Shown one piece after another: positions 34,391 to 46,275 of a DNA stretch of 64,000 bases. Source of the stretch: Begonia masoniana (taxonomy: Eukaryota; Streptophyta; Magnoliopsida; Cucurbitales; Begoniaceae); the NCBI GenBank assembly GCA_022432975.1, contig CM039502.1, forward strand, positions 73,799,497 to 73,863,496. Reading direction: 5' to 3'. The notes under the pieces are model-generated. The model was not told the DNA's origin. It saw only the letters and a program-made list of their open reading frames with translations, and made no database searches. The position numbers were made by a program, and so were the translations under genes. Numbering within the stretch: position 1 is the stretch's first letter; the number at the start of each line of letters is the position of its first letter.

Positions 34391-35469
34391 TTCGCCCTTC
34401 CTCCTTTTTTCTTTAAAACACACTTTTAACACTTAAGACTTCAACCACCTCTTACACTCATCTACACTTATATCAAATTCCTACTACCACTTTCCTACTA
34501 TCCATACTTTCATTCTTCATACATAACTCCATAAAATCGGCCTAATCCTATTTCAACATATTTTTCAAAACATTTTGACAACTACAATCGTAAACCTTTA
34601 AAACATATAGAAACTCTTTACAACTTATAGAAAGAATTGGAAATCACATTTTTTAACCTTTCAAAATACATTCTTATAGAAAGACTTGGAAATCACATCT
34701 TTTAACCTTTCAAAATACATTTACCAAAACATAAATACTTTTCTCCATGGTTCAAACCAAAGCATTCTAAAAGAACATTATGTTAGAATTAGACGCCATA
34801 ATCCACCTATAACAAACGGTCGAGAAACTGAAAAAGAAAAACGAGAAAATAATGGACACTGAATTTTACTTGAAAACCTTAGAAAGGAAAAAACCACGGG
34901 CAGATGAGAGAATCACTAATATCAAATTTGGTACAATGAGTTTTGCAACTCAAGCATCAATATATAGAAAAACGTAAACCTTAATATTAATATACGGCCC
35001 GATCAAGCCCAACTAGAATTCGGGTCACACCAAACACTAACAAACTCCACATTGACATGAATTTCACGTGAGAGATCCAACAGGCTACTCGGCCCAACTC
35101 TAAGCGAATCCAGAACACTAAACTCTGACAATCTCCACCTTCAAAGAAATTCCGGCAAGGAAACAAATCTGCAAAACTCCATTAAAAATAAGGTCCTCTA
35201 CCACAAAGGCCCCAGATGGGCCAACTCAGCATCCGATACCGTTCAAGTTTAAGTCCCCTTAAACTTGAGAGACTTATTTAAGAAGAAATTGTATCTCCTT
35301 CTCCATGGTATCACTGAATTATCATGTCGCAACGAACTTCATTTGAACATGTTGAAGACTCCACACATGAATCGTTACCCTCGAACACATTCAATGCATA
35401 ACCCACAGTTTCATCATATCGTCCCGGAGTTTTAACTTTCCACATGGTTCTGCCTTTGACGATACCATT

Positions 35470-36871
35470 CTAACGTGAAACTGAAACTGGTGACTGAACA
35501 TCTGTAATAAGTTGACTCACTGGCTCTGATGTACCCTCAGATCCCAACCTAAACTTCACCTGAGAACCTGACTTCTTCCGAGTCTTCTCAACCTTTCTTT
35601 TAGAAGGTGAATTCACAAACTTTGCAGCCTTATTACCTACCACATTGACTGTGGAATCCGCGATCTTCGCGTGAATCACATATAATGAGAAGTATTTTTC
35701 TCCTCTCGCCACGATCAATGAACCTCTGGTAAACTTCCATTTTCCATCACGAAAGGTGTTGCCAAACCCTTCGTCGTCGAGATTGCTAGTCGAGACCAAA
35801 TTCTTGCGGATATCGGGATGTGCTTCACACCTCTCAAAACCAAGGTGTTGCTGATGTTGGTCTCCAAACGCACATCTCCTATACAATGGTTTTAGCAACG
35901 CCACCATTTCTCATCCTCATACTTCCAAAGTCACCCGAAGTGTAGGACGTAAAGAAATCTCTCCGCGAAGTGGCATGTATTGAAGCGCCAATATCGATTG
36001 CCCAACTCGTATCTTGGCAAGCGAAATTTACAACATCCTCGTCATACACACTAAAGAATTCCTCGGTGACTGTGGCTACCTCCTTGCCTGTGTTATTACC
36101 ATTCTTCTTCGGTGCTCTGCAATCCTTTTTCATGTGACCCTGTTTGCCACAATTCCAGCACTCAAATGTTTGCCGAAACTTGAACTGACTCCTCCCATTC
36201 TTGGACTTGGATTTTCCTCTACCACGGTTGGAGTTTCTGTCATTATTTCTTCCTCTGTTTTCAACATTCAGAGCTGAGCTTTTCGATGTTTCACCAAAAT
36301 CAATCTTACAACTTCATCGGCATGAATACGATCCCTCACATCGGTGAATATCAGTTTTGCGCTTCCGACTGAATTATTGACTGCTGCCCTCATAGGCTCC
36401 CAGTTATTTGGTATAGACGCCCATAAAATTAGGACATGAACCTCATCTCCAAAATCAATATCCACATATAACAATCGATTCACAATCGTATTGAATTCAT
36501 TCAAATGTGCTACGACATAAGTACCATCAATCATCTTCAGATTAAAAAGCTTCTTCATAAGAAATGTCTTATTATTCGCAGATGATTTCTCATACATATC
36601 AGATAGAGCCTTCATCAGACTCACGGTGGTCTTCTCCTTCGCCACGTTGTGAGCAACGTTTGACTAGCGTCAATCGGACGACTCCCAAAACTTGTCTATC
36701 AAGGAGATTCAATTCACCGTCTTCAATCTTCTCTGGTTTCGCACTCAAAGAAAGATGAAGTTTCTTTCCGTACAAGTAATCCTCAATTTGCATTCTCCAT
36801 AATGCGAATTCTGTCCCATCAAATTTTCCAATACCGTGTCCTGTGCTATCGTTGTTTGTCATCGTTATCAA
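35470..36871 (-). pseudogene. Copia C3 gag, protease and pre-integrase remnant
   Basis: Gag opens MITMTNNDS with IGKFDGTEFALWRMQIEDYL (36871). It shifts frame near 36650 and continues LMKALSDMYEKSSANNK and LFNLKMIDGT. A knuckle with MKKDCRAPKKNG is at about 36135-36100. The protease shows DTSWAIDIGASIHATS (D-I-G, where D-S/T-G is usual) at about 36000. A last frame (35907-35470) has HPDIRKNLVSTSNLDDEGF, matching the region before integrase, then a basic Lys/Arg/Ser stretch I cannot assign. Start codon and frame are otherwise ordinary for copia gag. Confidence 0.8.
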
Positions 36872-37846
36872 TAATCAATGCCCAAAGACAGATATTTCTT
36901 GATCAATTATTTAACCCCAATAATCAATCCAAGTCCGCTCAAATTTAATCTCCAAATTTTTTTTTCAAATCGCCCAAAAACTAATTTCACAAACACCTAG
37001 AAACAGAATTATTCCAATGAACCCAAAGAAACCAGAGTTCAAATCTAAATAAAAAAAATCTCAATTCTCCTTCGCACAGTCCCACAAAACAAAAAATTCA
37101 GAAATCCAAGCAATTGTCCTCTCCCAGAAAAAAATCAATTTTTCTGCCAAAAATGGAATAACTGTTCAAAAACAGAACACTAATCCAAGATTGAAGTTTG
37201 ACTTTCTGCTGAAGAACCAAATATTGCAGTTTGGCCAGCAGTTAATTTCTCAGTGCGTCGAACGAAAAACAACTACACTGGACTGTCGGACGTGTGCGGC
37301 AGCTTTAGGAGCTCGGTGGGAACATCAGAAACCCAATGGCTTCTGTGCGAATGGGCGTCGGCGACTCTGAACAGAACAGATCAGAGATGGCAGAGTCCAA
37401 CGACGAAGTTCTGTGCGATGGAGGGCGTTGACGACGTACGGTTCTTCTCACTCTTCTGCTTCTTCGCAGACGGCGGCGACAGCAGCGGACGATTGCGGTG
37501 CTTCTCCTTTGGATGGCGGATCGGTGCTAGAGCTCCACTGTTCTTCGCCCTTCGCTGTTCTTTTCGGCAAGAAGAACAGAGCTTTGTTTTTCTTCATGGT
37601 GAAGAAGACAACCCAGAAGAAAAAGTGAGAAAAAAACTTTTCTTTTTCACCTTTTCGTTTTACCTTTTTTTTTATTTCCCCAAATTTGTTCTTCACACAG
37701 CAGAAAACAAATTTATGAAAAGAAATTAAATTTCTTTTCTATTTTCTTTTTCTTCGTGTGCAAATTTCACGCACCGAAAATTGCAAACCTAAAATTCGAT
37801 ACCTTCAAAAAATCAAAACCTGGTTTTCAAAAACCTTCAACTTGAA
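36872..37846 (-). other. Leader of copia C3, no gene seen
   Basis: About 975 bp between primer site and gag start. Open frames here (for example 37253-37729 plus) overlap each other in many phases and match nothing I recognise. Confidence 0.5.
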
Positions 37847-38406
37847 GCTCTGATACCAGTTGTTAGGATTAGACGCCCTAATCCACCTGTAACGAACGAT
37901 CGAGAAACCGAAAAAGAAAAACGAGAAAATAATGGACACTGAATTTTACATGGAAACCATAGAAGGGAAAAAACCATAGGTAGAGGAGAGAATCACTAAT
38001 ATCAAATTCGGTACAATGAGTTTTGCGACTCAAGCATCAATATATAGAAAAAAACGTAAACCCTAATATTGATATACAGGCCAGACCCGGCCCAACTAAA
38101 ATTCGGGTCATACCAAATTCTAACACATTATAAGTTCCAAAACTGAAACAAAACCTATACATGTTTGTCCACGTTCGAAATAGCCCTAACAATCGCCGGA
38201 TCACTGTCATGGATGTACCCCTCCAACTGCACCTAATGATCCACTTGAGGCTCGAAGTCCTCACATGTATCCTTGTCACCTACATCACAGAGTTCAAACT
38301 ATGAGCCTAACGCTCAGCAAGAGATGTATAATGATATGAACATGCAATTAATAAAACAATGCATCTTATAATATTTTCTTTCTTCTTCTTTACTTAATCG
38401 TTATTA

Positions 38407-38500
38407 CATTGGGGGTAATCGATCCCACTAAAGTCATATTGGGGGCAATCGATCCCACCGAAGTCACAATGGGGGCAATCGATCCCACCGAAGTCACATT
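38407..38500. repeat. Three 31-bp tandem units in LTR Y
   Basis: The unit is ATTGGGGGCAATCGATCCCA plus CCGAAGTC, three copies. TGGG and CCCA within each unit pair. It lies just beyond the conserved LTR hairpin (38302-38316), the same relative place as the tandem units of LTR X. Confidence 0.85.
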
Positions 38501-40759
38501 GTTATATCATTTCGTTTCCGTAATTCGTACATGAAAGCATATGCATAAAACCTTTTTTGTTCTTTTTATGAAGACATGTTGCATGATCCATACATGATAC
38601 ACATATAAACATATAACGTAGAGTTCATAGAACTCATCACATCAAAACACATAATACTAAACACTTATTATAACATAGACAATTTCTAACTCTACAACTT
38701 AATCTATCTATAATTTCATACCCCTTAAAACACATAAATTTTTTCAATCAAACCATTGGAAACGTTACTTCCTAGGACCCTGTGATATAGGACCAATCGG
38801 CCAAAAACATGCAACATTCACTTACCTCAAGTCCTTAGCAAATTGATCAATTTTTCTTCTTTGTTGCAAAACCTATAATATGTAAATAATTTCAACAACA
38901 TCAACAATCTTTCTAATCCTCAACCATGTATATTATTCAGTTGAAGAAGCCTTAAACATTAAGCAACCAATTCAAATATCTTACCATCAACAATAATAAA
39001 AAACTCAACATTCCTTAGCAAAATTATTGGATTTTAGGCTAACATTAGGCTAAACTTTAAAATTACGTATCAAATGTTATACTCAACCAAATTTGATGAT
39101 TCCAAGGGCTGTGGATTCCTTAAAGAGTGTAGCTTAACATAGTACAATCCATTAATCAATTAAAAACTAACAACTCAACCCAAAATGGCCAAATCAAAAC
39201 ATGCTATGTTTTTTTTAATCGTACATTTAGCTTAACTTCCAACATCCATAACTTATTCAATTCTTAACGAAATCCATTAATTCCAAAAGCTATGGTTCAC
39301 CCTTGGTGTCTAGTTTAACATAGAATCATCCATTTGTCAAAAACAAGTCACAATCAATGGTAGAAAAATCAAAACCAAACTGCCTGCTGAAATTTTGTAC
39401 AATAACTTCTAAAATTCATAATTTAATCAATTCTTATCCAATTTCAACGATTCAATAGCCAAATTAATCCTTGAAGTCTCTAGTTTCTAATGAAATAATC
39501 CATTTAACAAACCAAAACAATTAACTCAGCCAAAATTCCAGAAAACTGAATCTGCCTAGTTTTGTCGATTTTTCAAACCTAATTTCCAATCTATGCTTCA
39601 AACATGCATTTCTATCCATTATCTATCCAAAGGTTCAACAATAACCCACATATATTCAAAATTATCAGAATCAAAACCCTAAACAAATCTTGACCGTGAA
39701 AATTTTGAGAGAGGAGAAGTGGGTTGCTGCGTGAGAGGGAGAGCCGAGAGAAAGAGAGTCTGAAGGGGAGAGAAAAACCGTTGCTCGTGTTGAAGGGGCA
39801 GTCGCGAGCTGCTGGAAGGAAGAAAATCGCCCGAGGGGAGAGGGAGTTCGCTGGCTGGAGGGTTTGAGAGAGAGAGAGACAGATATTTATGTGGGAGGAA
39901 GAAAAGGGTGAGTTAAATGGGGGATTTTTCCCTTTTTTTTTTTTTTTTTTTTGACAAAGCTTCTTAGCTTATGAAAAGCTATAAGTAGTTTTTGCATTCC
40001 CATTTGACTTTTCAACTCTAATTGTATCATTAATTTGGCCCTTCAATACAACCATTTAATTAACTACCCTAAAATAGTATTCCCACCACAATTAATAACT
40101 CGTAAGTTAACATAATTTATTATATTCTTAAGTTGACAAATTTTTCGGGTGTTACATCTGTAATACCTTGGCAGCAATCAGAAAATCAGTTTTATACAAT
40201 GACCAGGTGATCTACTTCCTCAACAGTTTAGGCAGCAATTATAATCCTTTTGTGACTTCTGTCACAAATTAACCAGATCAGCCGCCGTTAGAAGAAATTC
40301 ATAGCCTCCTCCAAAGCTACGATTTCCGTCTTGAAAAACAGAACATTATGGTATCTCTTCCTCTGCCGAGTCAATTCCAGGCCAACTTCGCCGCTCAACA
40401 CCATTTTCGACCACCTTGGAATCCTCGATCACCACCCGTCTCCCACCCTACCTCTCAGTCTGTCGGGCCTCAGCATCACACCGGGTCACCCTTCCAACAT
40501 TCACAATCATGGCGTCCAAACCAGCCAAAACCCAAATGCCAAATCTGCTTCAAAATTGGCCACACAGTTTTAGCATGTTATCACAAGCTGAATCTCTCAG
40601 TACCGAGCACCCGACCCATCACCTCCCTACCCAACCCACTCTAACCATAACCCGACCCTTAACCAAAACAATTTCCCAGCTCCTCCCTCTCAGACCCGGT
40701 ATCCTAGCACCTCAAGCTCAATTCGCCGGTATACTTCCGAACGCAACCATACTCGACCA

Positions 40760-43700
40760 AACTTCACCTTGACTTCTCGACTCAGGTGCCACCAACCACT
40801 TTACCTCCCAACCGACAGTGCTCAACCAGCCACGGCCCTACACTGGACCAACTCAAATCTTTACGGCCGACGGTACTCCTCTCCCTATTCTCTTCACTGG
40901 CTCTGTTTCAATTCCTACTCCAAGTCGGTCTCTCTGTTTAAACTTTATCTGTCATAATCCACACCTTTCTCATAATTTGATCAGTGTCTCTCAACTTTGT
41001 CATGATAATGCTGTCTATATAGAATTTCATTCCAATTGTTTTTTTGTTAAGGATCACACTACTCACCAGACTCTCCTTCGAGGTTCATTGCATGATGGGC
41101 TCTCTTGCTTTCCTTCCGTCAATCCGGCATTCTCCCTCACTAGCTCGGCTGCCGGTATCTCCTGCCACCTCTCAACACCTCTGGCACCTTAGGTTAGGTC
41201 ATCCTTCCTCCTTTATCTTGAAACATGCTTTAGAATCTAACAATGTTTCCTTTTGTAAAAACTGTTATGACTCAAATCTGTATTCCCTGTAAAATGAGCA
41301 AAACTCATCGTTTGCCATTTCAAATCTCAAATTCTCATGCTAGTTCACCTTTTGATCTTATACATACTGATATTTGGGGTCCATCTCCTATAACCTCTAT
41401 TACTAGGTGCACATTTACTTTCTTTTACTTGTTGATGATTGTACTCATTTTTCGTGACTGTTTCCTTTGAAGTTAAAAAGTGAAGTTTACTATACATTTT
41501 TATCTTGTCACAAAATGGTTTCAACTCAATTTGGTACCCCTATTAAAGTTGTTCAGTAAGACTGGGAAGGGGAATTTCAATTCCTCTTGTCTCTTTTTAA
41601 ATCGTTGGGCATAGACCATCGTATCTCTTGTTCATCAAAATGGTCACGTAGAACATAAAAATCATTCACGTTGCCGAAACTGGACGTGCCTTGCTCTTTC
41701 AGTCTTCCGTTCCTCAAAACTTTTGGCTATACGCCTTTACCATTGGCACTACGTTAATAAACCTTTTACCTACCCCTATTCTCAATCATAAATCTACCTT
41801 CGAATGCCTATTCCACTCTCTTCCGACCTATTTCAATCTCCGTGTCTTTGGATGTTTATGTTTCCCTCTTCTCCGCCCTTTCAACAGACACAAACTCCAG
41901 CCACGTTCTTTGTCCTGTATTTTTCTGGGCCATAGTTCTCTTCAAAAAGGTTATTTATGTCTTGATCCACACTCCTATAAAGTCTACATCTCTTGTCATG
42001 TCACCTTCCACGAATCCAGTTTTTCTTTCTCTTCCATTCATCCTTCGACCCCACCAATAACCCTCTTCTCAATTCCAATCTCGTCTATCCCAAATCCAAT
42101 TCAAACTCTACCTCCTCCTGACCAATCTTACCCCACCATCTCTTCCCAACTATATCTTCTCTCCCTCCTCTACACCCGACAACCAATAACCACCACATGC
42201 GGACGCGAGCCAAAGCTAGAATCTTTAAACCAATAGCACTCTCCATTATAACCACTCTCGAACCAAAAACCTTTCAACAAGCTTCCAAATGCCCACATTG
42301 GGTTGCTGCTATGCAACAGGAAATGTGTGCTCTTTATGAGACTAATACTTGAAAACTGGTTTCACCCCTGCTTGGAGCAAAAATTATTGGCTGTAAATGG
42401 GTCTTCAAGACAAAACTGAATCCAAATGGCACAGTGAACCGATACAACGTTTGTCTTGTGGCCAAAGGTTATGACCAGATAGAGGGGGTCGACTTTGATG
42501 AAACATTCAATCCCGTGTTTAAACCTACTTCAATTCAAACAACTTTTTCCTTAGCTGTATCTTTTGAGTGGACTATCACACTAACTAGACATCAGTAATG
42601 TTTTCCTCCATGGGGACCTAACAGAAAAAGTTTTTATGCAGCAGTCTCCAGGTTTTATTAGCTCTTTTCAACTGTCTATAGTGTGTCTACTCCTGTGACG
42701 ACCCCAACCCCTGTTAGGGCCGCAACGAATTTGCCGTGATGTAATCTTTTTAACTTAAGTCCTCATTCTTTCACATAAAATTTTTCTCGCCGAAGGCTGG
42801 GCGCGCCCCATGCCTAGGCCCTTCATGTCTTTTTGGGTCTCAAGTTTAATATGATGTTTTTCGACCCTAAACGAGTAGTTTTACGTACGTTTTCAGTTAG
42901 ACCCTAAACGTCAATAGAGGTGGATCGATTGTCTAAATCTGTTTTCTTTAAGGTGTTAAGTAAAAGAAAACAAATTATGTGAAAGAATGAGAATTTGAGT
43001 TAAGATTGCGTCTTGGCAAGTCCGTGGCGGCCCTGACAGGGTTGGGGTCATTACAACTCCACAAAGCACTCTATGGTCTCAAACAGTTTCCTCGAGCCTG
43101 GTACACCAAGCTCCATCATGCCTTACTCAACTGGGGATTTCTAGCATCTCAGTCTGATTCATCTCTCTTTGTTCGTCGTACATCATCCTCTATTATAGTC
43201 ATGCTTATATATGTCAACGTCATTATTCTCACGGGTAACTCTACATCTCTTATTGAGGACTTACTAGCTTATTTACATACATAATTTAAAGTTCGCGATC
43301 TTGGACAATTATCATTCTTTCTTGGGGTTGCTGCTACTCAAAATTCCTCCAGCATGCACCTATCACAATCAATAAATCTCTAAGCTACTTCTTCGAGCTA
43401 ATATGCTAGATTGCAAACCAGTTCCCACACCTATGGTTGCTGGACCAATCCTATCCAAACACTCCGGAACACCTCTTCGTGATTGTTCTCTCTACCGGAG
43501 TATTGTTGGTGGACTACAGTAATGCTGTCTCACTCGGCCTGATATCGCCTTTGCCATAAATAAGGTATCACAATTTATGCATGGACCTACAGATGTTCAT
43601 TGGCAAGCAGTAAAGCGGATTCTACGCTATCTCCAAGGTACTTCTACCTTAGGTATCTCCTTCTTCAGATCTTCTTCCTGTAATTTGACATGTTACACCG

Positions 43701-44190
43701 ATGCCGATTGGGCCTCCTGCCCAGATGACAGAAAAAGCACCAGTGGTTTCTGCATTTTCTTGGGAACCAACCTCAAATCATGGTCCTCTACGAAACAAAA
43801 AGTAGTCTCTCAATCCAGCACAAAATTAGAATATCGCAGTATAGACAATGACGCAGCTGAAATTCTCTAGCTCCAGTCCTTGCTCAAGGAGTTAGGAATT
43901 GGATCCACTGATGTTCCCTGCATTCTCCATGACAACGTTAGTGCCACGTACCTTGCCTCCAATTCAGTTCTTCACTCAAAATCAAAGCACAATGAGATTG
44001 ACCTTCACTTTGTTCGAGACAAAGTTCTACAAAAAGAGTTATCGGTTCAGTTTACTCCCTCAGACAATCAACTTGTCGATGCTCTTACGAAGCCCCTTCC
44101 TCCATCGTCGTTTTTCACAGTTTATTTCCAATATCTTCGGCTTACGCCCTTGATCTTGAAGGAGAATGTTAGAGAAACAAATGCAAGTGT
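40760..44190 (+). pseudogene. Copia C2 pol: protease, integrase, RT, RNase H, fragmented
   Basis: Protease: LDSGATNHFTSQPTV (about 40776), with an intact D-S-G. GAG-pre-integrase: LWHLRLGHPSSF (about 41180). Integrase: CKMSKTHRLPF and DLIHTDIWGPS (about 41290-41385), core then degraded, followed by FWLYAFTIGTTLINLLP and RVFGCLCFP (41710-41870). RT: MCALYETNT, GCKWVFKTKLNPNG, LVAKGYDQIEGVDF (42330-42500), interrupted by Z at 42694. It continues LHKALYGLKQFPRAWYTKL with YVNVII where YVDD is expected (about 43216). RNase H: CYTDADWASCPDD, STKLEYRSID, HDNVSATYLA and HFVRDKVLQKEL (43690-44040). Multiple stops. Confidence 0.85.
42694..43055. mobile_element. Small TG...CA element Z with 30-bp inverted ends in the copia C2 RT
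   Basis: 362 bp, beginning TGTGACGACCCCAACCCCTG and ending with the near complement of TGTAATGACCCCAACCCTG. The duplication ACTCC is at 42689-42693 and 43056-43060. TG/CA ends and a 5-bp duplication fit a solo LTR of a small (TRIM-like) retrotransposon. The long inverted ends are unusual for that. No coding capacity. Confidence 0.75.
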
Positions 44191-44458
44191 TTGAATCTGT
44201 AGAGTTAGAGTAACGAGCTTTGTACGGTTTAGTTCGATTAGCTTTCTCGGTTTTTACACACTCATCATTACACTTTTCTGTATACTATTGTAAATGGGTT
44301 TCGTTTTCAAATAAACGAGAAATACACAGAGAACATTTTCTTTTTCATCTCCGAGCAGATCTATGTCGCCTCTTCTTCTTCTCCACTGCTCTATCTCATC
44401 TTCTTCTTCCTCTCTTTTCCTGCTCTCATAGTTTGTCTTTGTCTGAGAAATTCCAACT
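44167..44458 (+). repeat. 3' LTR of copia C2
   Basis: 292 bp, preceded by AAGGAGAA and followed by the repeated ATTGG. Confidence 0.9.
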
Positions 44459-44821
44459 ATTGGCACCTCCATAGCTCCGAGCCGGAGACTGACCGTGGAA
44501 GGTAATAGTCATTACAGTCTTAGTGTAGTTGCAGTTAGTATGGTACTGAATGAACATATATCATCGCAGAGATGATTGCACAAGACCCTTCTCCATCTCA
44601 AAAAAAGCTGCCAACTTTAGAAGCCATGTTCGACCTCGACTGTGAACCAGAGAATTCAATCCATTTTCAGTTTCCAGTAAGTTTGAGAGAGTTAATATAA
44701 ACAAACCATGTGATTATATTCCAACATTGTTGGAAGAATCAAACGTGTTATTGGAAAGCTTTGGAAATATCCTAATCAATTATGAAATCTGTGCTTATTT
44801 TGGATCCTGAAGTGGGATTCT

Positions 44822-45628
44822 AAAGAAATACACGAACTTTAATATACAAACTGAAGTACAGAAGGATGAAGAACAACCAAAAAACAACAGACGGAGAAAA
44901 CCAACTTGCAAATCCTTCATTCTGTTCATAAGGATCATCACTCCAATCCAACACTTCGCTGCTGTATTTCCTTCTTCCACCATTAACACCCCCATTTCTT
45001 TCTTCCTCAACAAATCCGATATGGGAGAGAATGTGAGGGAAAACCTTCTCATCTGATTCATCACCGATTAACCGATTCGAATGGCCATACCTATCTACAA
45101 CCACTCTTTCATGCCTGAATTCTAACTGGTGCAACTTCGTGTATTTGTTAGCCAAGAAAGAAGTTCGAGGAGTCGAGATAAAGCTACGCCCACCCGATAT
45201 ATAAAGCGTAGGAAGGGCCATTCTCTCTGGATGATTCAAATATATATTGTTCCCCTTGCCATCTACTATATAACCAGCTTTGCAAATGTTAAGCAGATGA
45301 GGAAAGGCCGCCATTGGAAGTGATTTGAAGCTTTCCTTGCTTAGCCAGTCATGCAGCGGATGACAAACATATTCGTGCCCAAATACATTGCTGAATATGC
45401 CGAAAAATATTTCACATTCGTCGCAAGTGCATCTCTCGTATATTGGTATGCATTTCGCAATTTCGTGAGTTGATGTCTTCAGCTGTATTTTGATGCTTTG
45501 ACGAAAGCTAGGATTTTGTTATTGCCCAGTAAAGCCATTGTTATCTGCACGTTGACAATGAATGGAAGGTTGTCTAAAATGATGACAATCCCACTAATAA
45601 AACAGAGCAATTTTAAGATTGTATCCAT
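44822..45628 (-). pseudogene. C-terminal part of a cholesterol-oxidase/GMC-type protein with an alpha/beta-hydrolase-like end
   Basis: The minus strand from about 45628 reads MDTILKLLCFISGIVIILD and MALLGNNKILAF. A one-base shift near 45500 follows, then RQSIKIQLKTSTHEIAKCIP, CTCDECEIFFGIFSNVF, PMAAFPHLLNICKAGYIVDG, ERMALPTLYISGGRS and FRHERVVVDRYGHSNRLIGD. It ends in a hydrophobic tail (FWLFFILLYFSLYI). The ALPTLYISGGRS and YGHS blocks fit the hydrolase-like C-terminal domain I recall in plant cholesterol-oxidase-like proteins. The FAD-binding N-terminal part is not in the window, so this is a fragment. Family naming is from memory. Confidence 0.5.
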
Positions 45629-46275
45629 ATTTATGGGGTTTTGTTTTTCAACAAAAGGATGTTAGCCGCACGCTAGGTTGAAAATATTGATAATGATATT
45701 GAGAAAATTAAAGATTTAATTTCTATATTTTCAATAGACAATCATCTACACAAACATTCATTTTTTCACTTCGAAAAAAAAAACAAAACGCTGATGTATG
45801 AAACCATTTTGACAAAAATAAAATAAAATTGGTAGAAAAATAAAATTTATAGTTCAATGTAAATATTGTATTAAAAACTATAAATAAAAAATGTCACTTA
45901 AAAGAACAAGTAAAAGAATCTACATAAACATTATTAAATGTTAGTAGTAGCGACACTTTTATATATTCACAAAATAGAATGAGAAAAGAAATAATAAAAC
46001 TTGTAATACAATCTGAGTTGACTTTATCGTTCATCGATAGTAAGGTATTTGAAAAATTTATAAAACAATAAGTTACTCCTAATTTTAAACACATATCTAG
46101 AAGTACAACGAGAAATAATATTATTAAAATATTTTATGAATATGAAAAATGAATTAATTACACTTTTTGCAAATGTCATTTCAATGTCTATCTGTGTTAC
46201 CTCTGATTTATGAAATGTATGCAATGTTATAGTCTTTGTTGTTGTATGAATCTTGGTAAATAAATTAAAAAAAAA
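45629..46275. other. AT-rich intergenic DNA, nothing recognised
   Basis: About 650 bp with low-complexity A/T tracts. Short frames show no family pattern. Confidence 0.5.

Larger units (their letters stand above)
34781..38125 (-). mobile_element. Deleted Ty1/copia element C3, gag-protease only, inside LTR Y
   Basis: LTRs 34781-35042 (262 bp) and 37861-38125 (265 bp) begin TGTTAG and end TAACA. The duplication CATTA is at 34776-34780 and 38126-38130. On the minus strand the primer site TGGTATCAGAGC is at 37858-37847. A ~975-bp leader, gag, zinc knuckle, protease and part of the pre-integrase domain follow. Integrase core, RT and RNase H are missing, so it depended on other elements for movement. 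The purine stretch GTGGAG lies just inside 35043. Confidence 0.9.
29136..40156 (-). mobile_element. Gypsy solo LTR Y (target duplication TCTGT), itself split by X and C3
   Basis: Own sequence is 29136-29142, about 34012-34780 and 38131-40156, roughly 2.8 kb. It opens TGTAA, continues after X as TAATGACCCGTACGTCG, and ends CGGGTGTTACA. TCTGT stands at 29131-29135 and 40157-40161, and joining the flanks restores the copia gag frame. There is no internal gypsy region, so this is a solo LTR left by LTR-LTR recombination. Judging by the hairpin block (38316-38302) and GATGTAGGTG, the LTR reads on the minus strand. A purine-rich GA tract lies at 39705-39885. Confidence 0.8.
28650..40650 (+). pseudogene. 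Copia C2 gag, split by the 11-kb Y insertion
   Basis: Gag reads NLSIKLDTTNYLIWKAQML at about 28742, then WSFSSI-like and SQLHSLSKDGFTVAAYIQK in a second phase up to 29130. The sequence resumes at 40162 (AATACCTTGG) and gives SLGSNYNPFVTSV. It ends with the knuckle CQICFKIGHTVLACYHK at about 40535-40585. A frameshift lies near 29015 and a stop near 40270, besides the insertion. Confidence 0.8.
28356..44458 (+). mobile_element. Ty1/copia element C2 (Ale/Retrofit-like), host of four later insertions
   Basis: LTRs 28356-28636 (281 bp) and 44167-44458 (292 bp) start TGTTAGAG and end CAACT. The target duplication ATTGG is at 28351-28355 and 44459-44463. The primer site TGGTATCAGAGCC is at 28637-28649 and the polypurine AAGGAGAA is just before 44167. 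The short LTRs and the gag/RT style suggest the Ale lineage. Its own sequence is 28356-29130, 40162-42693 and 43056-44458. The rest is inserted DNA (Y with X and C3 inside it, and Z). Confidence 0.9.
28276..44676 (+). pseudogene. Host gene of unknown function, exon 1 cut by a 16.1-kb retrotransposon nest
   Basis: Exon 1 starts MNLYFLPRRHTKPLSTRQSA at 28276 and is interrupted at 28355. It resumes at 44464 after the copia C2 3' LTR and its ATTGG duplication. Without the insertion the 118-bp exon runs to 44501 (GAAG then GTAATA). It is followed by a 68-nt intron and exon 2 at 44570-44676 (EMIAQDPSPSQKKLPTLEAM, then FDLDCEPENS), which ends at a GTAAGT donor. Frame and phase are kept across both joins (75 codons). 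No third exon was found before the minus-strand gene end at 44822. I do not recognise the family. Unless the nest is spliced out, the gene is inactive. Confidence 0.6.

Noticed and set aside
37253..37729. 158-codon plus-strand frame
   Set aside because: It lies in the leader of the minus-strand copia C3 between primer site and gag, with alternative frames equally open.
28356..44458. A single giant 16-kb retrotransposon
   Set aside because: Internal target duplications (TCTGT, TAACG/TAATG, CATTA, ACTCC) show it is a nest of separate insertions.
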